64,000 nt of DNA from Microbispora hainanensis (GTDB lineage: Bacteria > Actinomycetota > Actinomycetes > Streptosporangiales > Streptosporangiaceae): positions 62,001-126,000 of the forward strand of contig NZ_VIRM01000013.1 of the NCBI RefSeq assembly GCF_006874475.1, read 5' to 3'. A program made the translations under genes and the position numbers. Below are positions 6,918-15,504 of the stretch, one piece after another (position 1 is the stretch's first letter; each line of letters begins with the position of its first letter). The notes under the pieces were generated by a model, which worked only from the letters and a program-made list of their open reading frames with translations, was not told the DNA's origin and did no database searches.

Positions 6918-7967
6918 GGTGAGCCGGGCGAACAGGCGGGTGGCGTCGGGCTGCTTCCACTCGATCCGGTTCGGGTCCTTCTCGTAGGGCCGCCACGGCA
7001 CGGTCAGGGCCGTGAACCGGGTGCCCGCTCGCCGCACGTCCACCGCCAGCGTGACCAGGGCGTCCAGGTCCAGCGCCGGATCGGTGGTGACCGACGTCGC
7101 GGCCACGCGGACGAGGGTGGCCATGGCGGCGGGGGTGTCGATACGTGAGACCTTCTTCAGCATCGCCTGCATCAGGGCCACGTTCCGCTTGATGCGGGCG
7201 ATGTCGGAGCCGTCGCCCACATAGCGCAGGCGCGCGTACGCCACGGCGGTCTCGCCGTCGACCACCGAGCGGCCGGCCGGCAGCTTCAGCTTCGACTTGG
7301 GGTCGTCCACGGCGCGGGGGAGGGTGACCTCGACGCCGCCGAGCGCGTCGACCAGCTTCGCCAGCCCGTCATAGCGGATGGCCACCGCGTGGTCGACGCG
7401 CACGCCCGTGGCGGACTCGACCGTCTTCCGCGCGCAGGTCAGGCCGCCGATCGCGTACGCCTGGTTGATCATGTCCGTATGCGCGGCGACCGTCCGGCCG
7501 TCGGCCGACCGGCACTGCGGGATCCGGACCATGGAGTCGCGGGGGAGGCTGACGGCCGTCGCCCGCTTCCGGTCGGCGGACAGCCGCAGGAGGATCATGA
7601 GATCGCTTCGCTCACCCGATTCCGGGTCGCCCCAGGAGGGGCGCCGGTCGGAGCCGAGGAGCAGCACGGTCAGGGCCTGGCCCTGCTTGGGCAGGCGGTC
7701 CCCGATGGGCGGCGCCAGGAGGTGCAGGCCGGTGCTCTCACGCAGCAGCACGGTCGGCACCACGACCAGCGCGGCGGTGACCGCCGCGACCGCCGCCACT
7801 GCGATCCAGCCCGCCCGGCGTCCACCGGTGAACCACGCCGGGCGCCGGCGGCGTCCGCCCGCCGTCTCGTCGATCAGGCGGCGCCGCTGGCGCGCGAGAC
7901 CTGCCGAGGGCTCATATTCGAGGTCGAGGTCGCGGCCGAGGTCGCGGAGCATCGTGAGGTCGTCCAT
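6909..7967 (-). CDS. LCP-family (LytR-CpsA-Psr) protein with an anti-sigma-like N terminus
   Basis: A 352-residue protein. Residues 1-50 are cytoplasmic and begin MDDLTMLRDLGRDLDLEYEP with a basic RQRRRLIDE patch, much like the N terminus of the CU044_5270-type partner at 2048-3022. One membrane segment (about 52-75) follows, then an extracellular LCP domain (TVLLLGSDRR, AVSLPRDSMV, INQAYAIGG, GVRVDHAVAIRYDG, LGGVEVTLP, VAYARLRYVGDGSDIARIKRN). LCP enzymes attach anionic glycopolymers to peptidoglycan. The gene sits two bases after an ECF sigma gene, so this protein may double as its membrane regulator. LCP with an ECF partner is unusual; the regulatory role is inferred. Confidence 0.9.
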   Translation of the reverse strand: MDDLTMLRDLGRDLDLEYEPSAGLARQRRRLIDETAGGRRRRPAWFTGGRRAGWIAVAAVAAVTAALVVVPTVLLRESTGLHLLAPPIGDRLPKQGQALTVLLLGSDRRPSWGDPESGERSDLMILLRLSADRKRATAVSLPRDSMVRIPQCRSADGRTVAAHTDMINQAYAIGGLTCARKTVESATGVRVDHAVAIRYDGLAKLVDALGGVEVTLPRAVDDPKSKLKLPAGRSVVDGETAVAYARLRYVGDGSDIARIKRNVALMQAMLKKVSRIDTPAAMATLVRVAATSVTTDPALDLDALVTLAVDVRRAGTRFTALTVPWRPYEKDPNRIEWKQPDATRLFARLTGD

Positions 7968-7969
7968 GG

Positions 7970-8548
7970 CTACTCCTCGTCCCGCAGCGGATTGGTGTGG
8001 CCGAGCGCCTCGCGCACCTTGCGGCGGGCCCGGTTGAGACGTGAGCGCACCGTGCCCACGGGGATGCCGAGGGCCTGCGCCACCTCCTCGTACGACAGGT
8101 CGGCCCAGGCGATGAGCAGCAGGACGTCGCGGTCGCCCTTCGGCAGCCGCGCCAGCGCGGCGGCCAGCAGCGGGCGTACGGCCGTCGCGCGCACGCCGTC
8201 CTCGACGCGCTCGGCGGGGGACTCCGCCACGTCGTCGAGTGGGCTGCGGGTGAGCGCCCGATAGCGGGCGGCCTCGTCACGGTGGTGCCGGGAGACCAGC
8301 TTGCTGACGATGCCGAACAGCCAGGGACGGGCGTCGGGGCGGGTCAGGTCGTAGCGGTCCCGGCGCCGGAACGCCACCAGGAACGTCTCGCCCACCAGGT
8401 CTTCGGCGACTTCTGGGCCGAGGCGGCGGGACACGTAGCGGTAGAGCATCGAGGCATAGCGGTCGAACAGCGCCGCGAACGCCTCGGGCCGCGCCCTGGA
8501 CTCGGCGATCAGATCCGAGTCCAGGCGTGGAGTGGCAAGGGGAATCAT
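7970..8548 (-). CDS. ECF-type RNA polymerase sigma factor (paired with LCP protein)
   Basis: A sigma-70 family ECF factor of about 192 residues. I chose the ATG at 8548 by alignment with the paralogue at 3015-3590; the frame is open further up, with alternative ATG codons at 8560 and 8614. Region 2 (EAFAALFDRYASMLYRYVSRRLG to RPWLFGIVSKL) and region 4 (LPKGDRDVLLLIAWADLSYEEVAQALGIPVGTVRSRLNRAR) are complete. Only two bases separate its stop from the LCP start, so the two are one transcription unit. The pairing suggests a sigma factor that reports on cell-wall glycopolymer ligation, but the regulon is unknown. Confidence 0.92.
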   Translation of the reverse strand: MIPLATPRLDSDLIAESRARPEAFAALFDRYASMLYRYVSRRLGPEVAEDLVGETFLVAFRRRDRYDLTRPDARPWLFGIVSKLVSRHHRDEAARYRALTRSPLDDVAESPAERVEDGVRATAVRPLLAAALARLPKGDRDVLLLIAWADLSYEEVAQALGIPVGTVRSRLNRARRKVREALGHTNPLRDEE

Positions 8549-8665
8549 CGACGACACCATGGCATCGAGCCGGCCTGACCCTTCGTGGGGGAACGGACAG
8601 CCATGTCTCGCCACTCGCCGCGTTTCGGGTTCACGTCATGGACGGCCCCGGCCGGTGGGCGGCCG

Positions 8666-9925
8666 TCAGTGCGACGCGGCCGGCACGCCCGCGGGCTCGT
8701 CACCGGCGACCCGCAGCCCGCGTACGCCGGGGGCCAGCAGCGCGGCCAGCGTGACCAGGATGATGATCGCCCCGCAGGCGACCAGCGCCGGCCGCGGTCC
8801 CACCGCGATGGCCACCGGCCCGGCCAGCAGCAGGCCGAGCGGCCCGAACATCAGGGACCCGAGCGCGTCGTAGGAGCTCACACGCGACAGCGACTCGGGC
8901 GGGATCTCGCGCTGCATGGTGGTCTGCCACAGCACGCCGAAGATGTCGAAGCACACCCCCATCACGAACGCCCCGCCCACGACCGTCCACAGCGGCGCGT
9001 CGACGCCCAGCAGCACGTACGGCAGAGCCGTGGGCAGGGTGAAGAGCGTGCAGAGCAGGATGGGCCGCCGGGGCCGCAGGCGCAGCGTGACGACCACCCC
9101 GACGATCGTGCCGACGGCCTCGCCCGCGAGGACGGCCGACCAGGCGGGCGCCCCGCCCAGCGATTGCTTGGCGACCAGCGGCCCGAGCACACCGTGGGCG
9201 GCCTGCAGCGCCATGACCAGGATCGAGAACTGGGCGACGACCACCCACAGCCACTGCCGCGAGACGAACTCGCGCCAGCCGTCCCGCAGGTCGGCCAGCA
9301 CCGAGTGCCCGCCGCCGCCCGCGCGTTCGGCGGGTGTGAGGCGCAGCAGCGCGATCAGCACGGCGGCCACGGCGAACATCGCCCCGCTGGCCGCCAGCGC
9401 CCACCCGCCCCCCAGCAGGACCACGGCCGCGCCGCCCAGCACGAGACCGGCGACGCGGGAGATGTTCTGTCCCAGTCCCAGCAGCGCGTTGGCGGTCTGC
9501 AACCGGTCGGCGGGCACCACGTCCGGGATGATCCCGGTGAGGGCGGGGAACAGGACCGCGGAGGCGATGCCGCTCACCGCGCTCGCCGTCACGAGGGCGG
9601 GCAGCGGCGTCCAGCCCGTGAGCATCATCGCGGCCAGGCAGAAGTACGCCGCCGCGTTGAGCGACTCCCCCGCCATCATGACCCGGTGGCGCGGCAGCCG
9701 GTCGGCGATCACCCCGCCGACGAGCATGAACAGCACCATCGGCAGCGCCTCGGCGGTGAGCACGGCGGACAGCGTCTTGGCGGTCGCACCCGGGAGGCCG
9801 AGCACGCCGAAGGCGAGGGCGACCGGCGCGAAGGCGGTGCCGAGTACGGAGATCGTCCGGGCCACCAGCAACAGGGCGAACCGCCGATCCCTGAGCAGGC
9901 CGAGATCACGGCGGAGGCCAGGCAC
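8666..9925 (-). CDS. MFS exporter (EntS-like)
   Basis: A 419-residue transporter with about 12 hydrophobic segments. The start GTG at 9925 is chosen because it follows a GGAG ribosome-binding site and gives PVPGLRRDLGLLRDRRFALLLVARTISVLG, the usual start of MFS_3/enterobactin-exporter-like proteins; the frame extends to 10024 but that part does not look coding. Motif A-type residues occur in GGVIADRLPRHRVMM after TM2. It is monocistronic, on the same strand as the sigma factor upstream of it in map order. The substrate is probably a hydrophobic drug or siderophore, not resolvable from sequence. Confidence 0.88.
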   Translation of the reverse strand: MPGLRRDLGLLRDRRFALLLVARTISVLGTAFAPVALAFGVLGLPGATAKTLSAVLTAEALPMVLFMLVGGVIADRLPRHRVMMAGESLNAAAYFCLAAMMLTGWTPLPALVTASAVSGIASAVLFPALTGIIPDVVPADRLQTANALLGLGQNISRVAGLVLGGAAVVLLGGGWALAASGAMFAVAAVLIALLRLTPAERAGGGGHSVLADLRDGWREFVSRQWLWVVVAQFSILVMALQAAHGVLGPLVAKQSLGGAPAWSAVLAGEAVGTIVGVVVTLRLRPRRPILLCTLFTLPTALPYVLLGVDAPLWTVVGGAFVMGVCFDIFGVLWQTTMQREIPPESLSRVSSYDALGSLMFGPLGLLLAGPVAIAVGPRPALVACGAIIILVTLAALLAPGVRGLRVAGDEPAGVPAASH

Positions 9926-10165
9926 GGGAACAACTCCGGAGGACGTAAACGACGTGGAGCGCGGAAAGGAAGGCGACAAGAGAAGACAACACTTCATCGT
10001 GCCGTCCCCGCCCGCCCCCGTCACTTCATTTACGCTCGGGCGCGGCGCATCCCGGGGCCTCGCTGGACGACGGGCGTGGGTGGCCGTCCTGTCCGCAGCG
10101 CGTTCCCGCCCGCAGCGCGGCGGGCACGCCCGAGACGAGGGCGTCCGACGCCGCCGGCTTCCCGG

Positions 10166-11083
10166 TCAGGTGTGGATATAGCGGTGGCACCTGCCGTCGA
10201 GCCAGGCGCGGTAGTCCGCGGTGTGGCTGGTCATCACGCTGTTGGGAGCCTCGTCGAGCACGGCCTGCCACCGCGGTTCGTTGAGCTGCCAGGGGGGCGG
10301 CGGCTCGTCCCATTTGACGCCGTCGGTCCACTTCGCGGCCGAACCACGCAGATGGTCCGGCAGCCGTTCGGCGAGCTCCGCCTTGATCCAATTCTCGCGG
10401 GAGTAGACGAGGATCGGCTGCGCGTCCTGCCGTTCGACGATGGGGTCGACGATCTCCCGCCAGGCGGCGGCGCCGTGCACCGGGTCGGCGAGGACGGGAG
10501 CGGCGGACTTCTTGATCTCCAGCAGCACGAGCAGCCCCCGGGCGCGGACGTGGTCGAGCCACTCCCGCAGGGTCGGCACGCGCTCACCCGCGTACGGCCC
10601 GCGGGCGACGCGGCGGTCGTGCAGGTTGCCGGGTCCCTCGGCCCACCCGATCTCGCGGATCTCCTGCCGGGGGCCGGTCAGCCCGTTGGTCGTCCTGTTG
10701 TGCCACATGACGGCCTTCGTGCCGTGCCGCGTGAGCTGGACGTCGGCCTCGACGCCATCGGCGCCCCACGACGCCTGGTCGTCGACCGCCCGCAGCACGT
10801 TGGGCTGGCGGATCACGTCCTTGGCCTTGGCGCCGGCACTTTTCGGGTAACCCCCGTGGCCGATCACCAGCGGACACGGCGGCGGCTCCGCCGCGTGCGC
10901 ATGCGCGGGTGCGGGTGCGGCGGCCACCGCGACCACGAGCGCCATCGCGACTACGAGAGCTCGCGCGACCACGAGAGCTCGCGCGACCACGAGCACACCC
11001 ACTGCGACCCCGAGGGCCCGTGCGGCTATGCGGGCCCGTGCGACCACGAGGGCCGGCGCGGCTCTCGCCGCTGCCCTGGTCAT
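10166..11083 (-). CDS. Secreted glycerophosphodiester phosphodiesterase-like protein
   Basis: A 305-residue protein with an ATG preceded by GGGAGGACGAGCG. The first 65 residues are an unusually long hydrophobic leader built from tandem hexapeptides (ARALVV repeated) and ending AHAHA, a plausible signal-peptidase site. The GDPD TIM-barrel follows (VIGHGGYP, WGADGVEADVQLTRHG, VMWHN, TLREWLDHV, LLVLLEIK). The Glu-x-Asp metal ligands (EAD) and the later Glu of LEIK are kept, but the canonical His-Arg-Gly is His-Gly-Gly and the usual His-Asp is His-Asn, so classical GDPD activity is uncertain. It may cleave an unusual phosphodiester or only bind. Confidence 0.8.
   Translation of the reverse strand: MTRAAARAAPALVVARARIAARALGVAVGVLVVARALVVARALVVAMALVVAVAAAPAPAHAHAAEPPPCPLVIGHGGYPKSAGAKAKDVIRQPNVLRAVDDQASWGADGVEADVQLTRHGTKAVMWHNRTTNGLTGPRQEIREIGWAEGPGNLHDRRVARGPYAGERVPTLREWLDHVRARGLLVLLEIKKSAAPVLADPVHGAAAWREIVDPIVERQDAQPILVYSRENWIKAELAERLPDHLRGSAAKWTDGVKWDEPPPPWQLNEPRWQAVLDEAPNSVMTSHTADYRAWLDGRCHRYIHT
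10929..11000. repeat. 18-bp tandem repeats encoding the GDPD leader
   Basis: Four units of 18 bp related to gcgaccacgagagctcgc lie head to tail in the signal-peptide coding part of the GDPD-like gene. They encode the hexapeptide ALVVAR and variants, so unit number directly sets the length of the hydrophobic leader. Confidence 0.8.
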
Positions 11084-11104
11084 CGCTCGTCCTCCCTACC
11101 CGTT

Positions 11105-11190
11105 CCCTGCCCGTTCCCTGCCTGCTCCGGGCCTGCTCCGGGCCTGCTCCGGGCCCGCGCCGTGCCCGCTCCGGGCCCGCTCCGTGTTCG
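11105..11190. repeat. 11-bp tandem repeats upstream of the GDPD-like gene
   Basis: A degenerate array of cctgctccggg units (three perfect copies around 11127-11160, others diverged) fills the gap between the ABC exporter and the GDPD-like gene. No promoter could be recognised inside it. Confidence 0.7.
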
Positions 11191-11304
11191 ACCGCGGCCG
11201 ACGAGCATTGTGCGCGGTCCTTCGGGGAGCATGCGGCCCCTGCCGCGCGGGCGGTGATCCTTTCTAGACAGCTATGGGGATTCTTGACCGCTACAGGGAG
11301 TGGC

Positions 11305-13068
11305 TCAGACGAGCTGGGCGGCCTGGAGCCCCGAATACACGCCCGGCTTGCGGCTCAGCTCCTCGTGGGTGCCCACCTCGGCGATCCGGCCGTCCCGCAT
11401 CACGACGATCCGGTCGGCCGTACGGATGGTGGACAGCCGGTGGGCGACGACGAAGACCGTGCGGCCTGCGACCAGGCGGGCGAGGGCCTGCCGGATCAGC
11501 GCCTCCGACGCGGTGTCGAGCGCCGAGGTCGCCTCGTCCAGGATCAGCACCCGGGGATCGCGGACGAGGGCGCGGGCGATGGCGAGCCGCTGCCGCTGGC
11601 CGCCCGACAGCCGTGCGCCGCGCTCGCCCACGACCGTGTCGAGCCCCTGCGGCAGCCGGTCGATGAACTCCAGGGCGTTCGCGTCGCGCAGGGCGGCCAG
11701 CAGGGTCTCCTCCGGCACGTCCGGCATGCCGTACGTGACGTTGTCGCGGATGCTCCCCTCGAACAGGATCGAGTCCTGGGGCACCACGGACAGGAACCGC
11801 CGGTAGGTCCGCAGGTCGAGCTCCTCCATGTCCCTGCCGTCCAGCAGGATCCGGCCCGAGGTGGGGCGCAGGAAACCGATCACGAGGTTGAGCACGGTCG
11901 ACTTGCCCGCTCCCGAGGCCCCCACCAGGGCGATGGTCTCTCCGGGGGACACGGTGAGAGTGAAATCGCCGACCGCGGGCCGGCCCGCCTCGTAGGTGAG
12001 CGACACCGACCGGAACTCGAACCCGCCGCGGACCTCCGTCACCTCGGCCTTGCCGTCGTTGTTCTCCAGGTCGGGCGCCTCGAGCACCTCGCCGATCGAG
12101 CGTACGGACTCCAGGCCCTTGCTGATCACGGGGGTCAGGCTCATCAGGGTGGTGACCGAGGTGGTGAGCGTGGTGAAGAACGTGCTGAGCATGACCACGT
12201 CGCCCGCCGTGATCGGCAGCACCTGGTAGTAGGAGATCAGCGCGGAGCCGGCCAGGAAGCCCGCCGCGAGCACGTTCAGCGTGATCCAGGCCATCGCGCC
12301 GAACCGGCCGTTGAGCAGGTCGAGCCGCAGGCCGGTGCGCAGGACTCGGGTGAGCGTGCCGTCCATGCGGTGCAGCGCGTCCTGTTCCAGGCCGTGCGCG
12401 CGGGTGATGGGGATCAGGTGCGTCATCTCGGTCACGCGCGCCGACAGCCGTTCGACCTCCTGCCGGAAGCTCTCGTTGCCGGCCCGCAGCCGGTTGCGCA
12501 TCCGCATGACCAGGACCGCGGCGGCCGGGACGACGAGCAGGAAGGCCGGCAGCGCGGCCGGCACCCGGAAGGCGATCACCGCGAGACCGCCCATGAGCAT
12601 GGTGACCGCCGCCAGGCCGCTGTCGGCCGTCTGCTGCACCATCTGCTCGACGCTCTCGACGTCCCTGACGACCTTGGTCTGCAGCACCCCGGCGCTCACC
12701 CGGGAGTGGTAGCCGATCGACAGGTGCTGCATCCTGCGGCACAGCGCGGAGCGCAGCCCGGTGCCCACCTGCCGGATCGCGCCGTACAGGCACCGTACGT
12801 ACAGCAGGTGACCGGGCAGGTTCAGCAGGAGCAGGGCGAGCAGCACGGCCATCGACGTCAGCAGGTCGGCGAGGGGCGCGTGCCGGACGAGCGCGTCGAT
12901 GACGTTCGCGGTGACCAGCGGGAGCAGCCAGGTCGGGCTGTGCTTGACCACGAAGGCCGCGACGGCGAGGACGAGGCGGGGACGGTGCTCCCTGAAGAGG
13001 TAGGCCAGCGTGCGGAGCGGGTGCTCGCCCCGGTATCGATGGTCCAGAGCGTTGTGCGGCAGCACCAT
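11305..13068 (-). CDS. ABC exporter, fused permease and ATPase
   Basis: A 587-residue half transporter. Six membrane segments occupy about residues 30-310 and the nucleotide-binding domain the rest. Walker A is GASGAGKST near residue 390, the Q loop is VVPQDSILF, the signature is LSGGQRQR, Walker B plus D loop is VLILDEATSALD, and the H loop is VAHRLST. It is expected to act as a homodimer in lipid, peptide or drug export. A GGGGGG stretch lies 8 bases before the ATG. No partner subunit is adjacent, and the substrate is unknown. Confidence 0.95.
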   Translation of the reverse strand: MVLPHNALDHRYRGEHPLRTLAYLFREHRPRLVLAVAAFVVKHSPTWLLPLVTANVIDALVRHAPLADLLTSMAVLLALLLLNLPGHLLYVRCLYGAIRQVGTGLRSALCRRMQHLSIGYHSRVSAGVLQTKVVRDVESVEQMVQQTADSGLAAVTMLMGGLAVIAFRVPAALPAFLLVVPAAAVLVMRMRNRLRAGNESFRQEVERLSARVTEMTHLIPITRAHGLEQDALHRMDGTLTRVLRTGLRLDLLNGRFGAMAWITLNVLAAGFLAGSALISYYQVLPITAGDVVMLSTFFTTLTTSVTTLMSLTPVISKGLESVRSIGEVLEAPDLENNDGKAEVTEVRGGFEFRSVSLTYEAGRPAVGDFTLTVSPGETIALVGASGAGKSTVLNLVIGFLRPTSGRILLDGRDMEELDLRTYRRFLSVVPQDSILFEGSIRDNVTYGMPDVPEETLLAALRDANALEFIDRLPQGLDTVVGERGARLSGGQRQRLAIARALVRDPRVLILDEATSALDTASEALIRQALARLVAGRTVFVVAHRLSTIRTADRIVVMRDGRIAEVGTHEELSRKPGVYSGLQAAQLV

Positions 13069-13226
13069 CCCGACAATCCCCCCGACGAACCCGAGAAGGG
13101 TAAAAGGTTGTAAAAGATCCTAGGAGTCGGCGGTGGGTGTGCCCAGGGACGGACGGCGCCTCGCGAGGGAGACCGCAGGGCGCCCGGTGCCTATCCTGAA
13201 GGGCGGAAGGTAACCTCATCGGCGAT

Positions 13227-13259
13227 GCAAGAGCAATCCTTCCGACCGTCCGCTCTTGC
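13227..13259. promoter_or_regulatory. Inverted repeat in the leader of the SpoIIE phosphatase gene
   Basis: GCAAGAGC (13227-13234) and GCTCTTGC (13252-13259) form a perfect 8-bp dyad with a 17-base spacer, downstream of a TATCCT hexamer at 13192-13197 and 23 bases before the gene. It could be an operator or a 5' leader hairpin. Confidence 0.4.
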
Positions 13260-13282
13260 GGATGCCTCGCGAAAGGTGACCC

Positions 13283-14857
13283 ATGGGCGGAGGTGATCGC
13301 GTGACGCGGCTCGGCCCTGTGGGCGGCCTCGACGGGGACGAATCGGCCCCCGCTGCGATGACGGGGCTGGTGCAGGCCGTGCTCGACGCGATCGCGCTCC
13401 AGGGCGTGTGGCTCGCGCCCGTCCACGATCAGGCCGGGGCGACCCTCGACTTCGAGGTGTGCGCGGCCAGCCCCGACGCCAGGGACATCCACGACAGGAC
13501 CGGCAAGGAGCTCGTCGGCCGGCGGGTGTGCGAGGCATATCCGGCCGTCGCCGGCTCCCCTCTGTGGGACGCCTACCTCCGCGTCATGGAGACCGGGGAC
13601 CCCGAGGACGTCGATCCCTACGTGCACCGGGAGGGCGGGGACGGCGTGCCTCATCTGTCCGCCTACGGTGTGCGCCTCGCCCGGCTGCACGGCGGCCTCC
13701 TCGTCTCCTGGGTCCGCCACGACAGGGAGGAACGCCTGTCGGCCCGGCTGTTCCACACGGAGCGCCTGGGACACCTCGGCTGGGGGCACTGGAGCCTGAT
13801 CAGCGGCGAGGCCGAGTGGTCCGACCAGCTCTACGTCATCCACGGCCGTGACCCGGCCGACGGGCCGTTCGCGCTGGAGCACTACCGCGAGATCGCCCAC
13901 CCCGACGACGTCCCGATCGTCGATCACGCGCTCACGACGCTGAGCGGCAGCGGCGGGCCGCAGGAGTTCGAGATCCGCATCGACGTCGGCGGCGAATATC
14001 GGCACATCAGGGCCACGGCCGAGGTCAGCAGGGACGCGAGCGGACAGCCGGTCGAGATCCACGGCGTCGTTCAGGACGTGACCGACTGGCGCAGGACGGC
14101 CGACGAGCTCGCCGAGGTCACCCAGCGGCTGGAGGAGGAGTCGCAGCTCACCGCACGGCTGCAGAGCATCATCCTGCCGATGCAGGACGCCGTGCCCGGG
14201 CTGCAGATCGGCGTGCGTTACTTCCCCGCCGAGACGGCGCCGCTGGGCGGCGACTGGTATCAGGCCATCCACCTCGACCACGGGGAGGCGCTGCTGGCCG
14301 TGGGCGACGTCGCCGGGCACGGCCTGGCCGCGGCCTCCGCCATGGCCAAGCTGCGGCACGCGATCACGGGGCTGGCCTTCGCCGGCCACGATCCGGCGCA
14401 GATCCTCGTGGCGCTGAACCGGCTGCTCCGGCGGATGCGGCCCGACGTGCTGGCGACGTCCGTCGTGGCCCACTACCGCACGAAGGACCGCACGCTGACG
14501 TGGACCCACGCGGGCCACCCGCCCATGCTGCTCGTCAGGGGGAGCAGGGTGCACCGGCTGCTGCACCCCGGCGTGCTGCTCGGCGTCTTCGAGGACGTGA
14601 GCTACAGCTGCGCCGAGATGCGGCTGGAGCCCGACGACCTGCTTCTCATGTTCACCGACGGCCTCATCGAACGTCCGGGCCGGGACCTGTTCGAAGGCCT
14701 CGACATCCTCAGCGCGGCGATCGCCGAGACCGTGCCAAGGGTGCCACCGCAGGATCGTGTGGCGGCGGTCATGGAGGCCCTGGCCCCGAGCAACACCGGC
14801 GACGACACCTGCATCCTGGTCGCGCGCATTCTGCCGAACTCCTTGGAAGTGTTCTGA
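13283..14857 (+). CDS. PAS-domain SpoIIE/RsbU-type serine phosphatase
   Basis: A 524-residue protein. A PAS-like segment covers about 25-130, a second PAS domain about 150-270 (GWGHWSLISGEAEWSDQLY to IHGVVQDVTDWRR), a short coiled coil about 275-290, and a PP2C/SpoIIE phosphatase domain about 300-520 (PLGGDWYQA, VGDVAGHGLAAA, TWTHAGHPPMLLV, LMFTDGLIERPG, DDTCILVAR). The metal-binding Asp residues are kept. The ATG is preceded by AAAGGTGACCC. It overlaps the STAS gene by one base (TGATG), so its likely substrate is that phosphorylated anti-sigma-factor antagonist in a partner-switching pathway. The PAS input is unknown. Confidence 0.92.
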   Translation: MGGGDRVTRLGPVGGLDGDESAPAAMTGLVQAVLDAIALQGVWLAPVHDQAGATLDFEVCAASPDARDIHDRTGKELVGRRVCEAYPAVAGSPLWDAYLRVMETGDPEDVDPYVHREGGDGVPHLSAYGVRLARLHGGLLVSWVRHDREERLSARLFHTERLGHLGWGHWSLISGEAEWSDQLYVIHGRDPADGPFALEHYREIAHPDDVPIVDHALTTLSGSGGPQEFEIRIDVGGEYRHIRATAEVSRDASGQPVEIHGVVQDVTDWRRTADELAEVTQRLEEESQLTARLQSIILPMQDAVPGLQIGVRYFPAETAPLGGDWYQAIHLDHGEALLAVGDVAGHGLAAASAMAKLRHAITGLAFAGHDPAQILVALNRLLRRMRPDVLATSVVAHYRTKDRTLTWTHAGHPPMLLVRGSRVHRLLHPGVLLGVFEDVSYSCAEMRLEPDDLLLMFTDGLIERPGRDLFEGLDILSAAIAETVPRVPPQDRVAAVMEALAPSNTGDDTCILVARILPNSLEVF

Positions 14858-15240
14858 TGTCCGATCTTCCCGACCTCTCGACAGCCGAGACCACGTTCGT
14901 CACCGAGAGCAGCGGAAGCATCGGGGTGCTGACGGTGCGGGGGACGCTCGACTTCACCACTCACGAACAGGCCACCGAGTTCTTCGACAAGGCGTTCGCC
15001 CAGTTCGGGCCGTATCTCGTGGTCAACCTGCTCGAACTGGACTTCCTCGACTCCAGGGCGACGGGGCTGCTGGTCACCCGCTGGAAACGGGCACTGGACG
15101 AGGGAGGCTGGCTGGGCCTCGTCGCGGTCGAGCACGGCGCGGCCCGCGCGTTGTGGATCACCGGGCTGGCGTTCCACATCCCGGTCTTCCCCACCATCGT
15201 GGACGCCCTCGCCGCCGCGCCGTCCCACGACGCCGAGTAG
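14857..15240 (+). CDS. STAS-domain anti-sigma factor antagonist
   Basis: A 127-residue STAS protein (GVLTVRGTLDFTTHEQATEFFDKAF, YLVVNLLELDFLDSRATGLLVTRWKRA). The segment DFLDSRATG corresponds to the regulatory DSxG loop in which the Ser is phosphorylated by an RsbW-type kinase. The gene is coupled to the SpoIIE phosphatase by a one-base overlap. The last residues AAAPSHDAE and the stop codon lie in the first of three 30-bp tandem repeats. The partner kinase is not adjacent; candidates include the RsbW-like protein at 45517-45969. Confidence 0.9.
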   Translation: MSDLPDLSTAETTFVTESSGSIGVLTVRGTLDFTTHEQATEFFDKAFAQFGPYLVVNLLELDFLDSRATGLLVTRWKRALDEGGWLGLVAVEHGAARALWITGLAFHIPVFPTIVDALAAAPSHDAE

Positions 15241-15300
15241 GCCGCCGCGCCGTCCCACGACGCCGAGTAGGCCGCCGCGCCGTCCCACGACGCCGAATAA
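15211..15300. repeat. Three 30-bp tandem repeats, each ending with a stop codon
   Basis: Units 15211-15240, 15241-15270 and 15271-15300 are nearly identical (start gccgccgcgccgtcccac) and each ends in TAG, TAG or TAA. The first unit is the 3' end of the STAS gene, so the array triples its C-terminal codons together with the stop. The remaining gap to 15504 shows no gene. Confidence 0.95.
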
Positions 15301-15504
15301 CCCGCGCCATCGCGGGAAGCCGGGCAAGCCGCCGCGCCGTCGCACGACGCGAATGGCCGGCGGAATCGTCCGCAACGCTGAATAGCCGCTTTGTCCTGAA
15401 TCGTCACCTGGCGTCCAACTCCTCCTCACGTGCCCCCCTGGGCGGGATAGAGCCCATGAGCGGGGGTAGCACCCGAGGAAGTCGGCCGTGGAAGGGGCGA
15501 AGCC

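Noticed and set aside
10909-13113. A 734-codon plus-strand frame opposite the ABC exporter
   Set aside because: The opposite strand encodes a complete ABC exporter with all motifs; the plus frame shows no domain.
11291-14566. A 1091-codon open frame on the minus strand over the ABC exporter and the SpoIIE gene
   Set aside because: It is a shadow of two real genes on both strands, with Arg/Gly/Pro-biased composition typical of high-GC antisense frames.
15211-15300. Possible CRISPR array
   Set aside because: The repeats in this and the other arrays are directly adjacent without unique spacers, and no cas gene is present.
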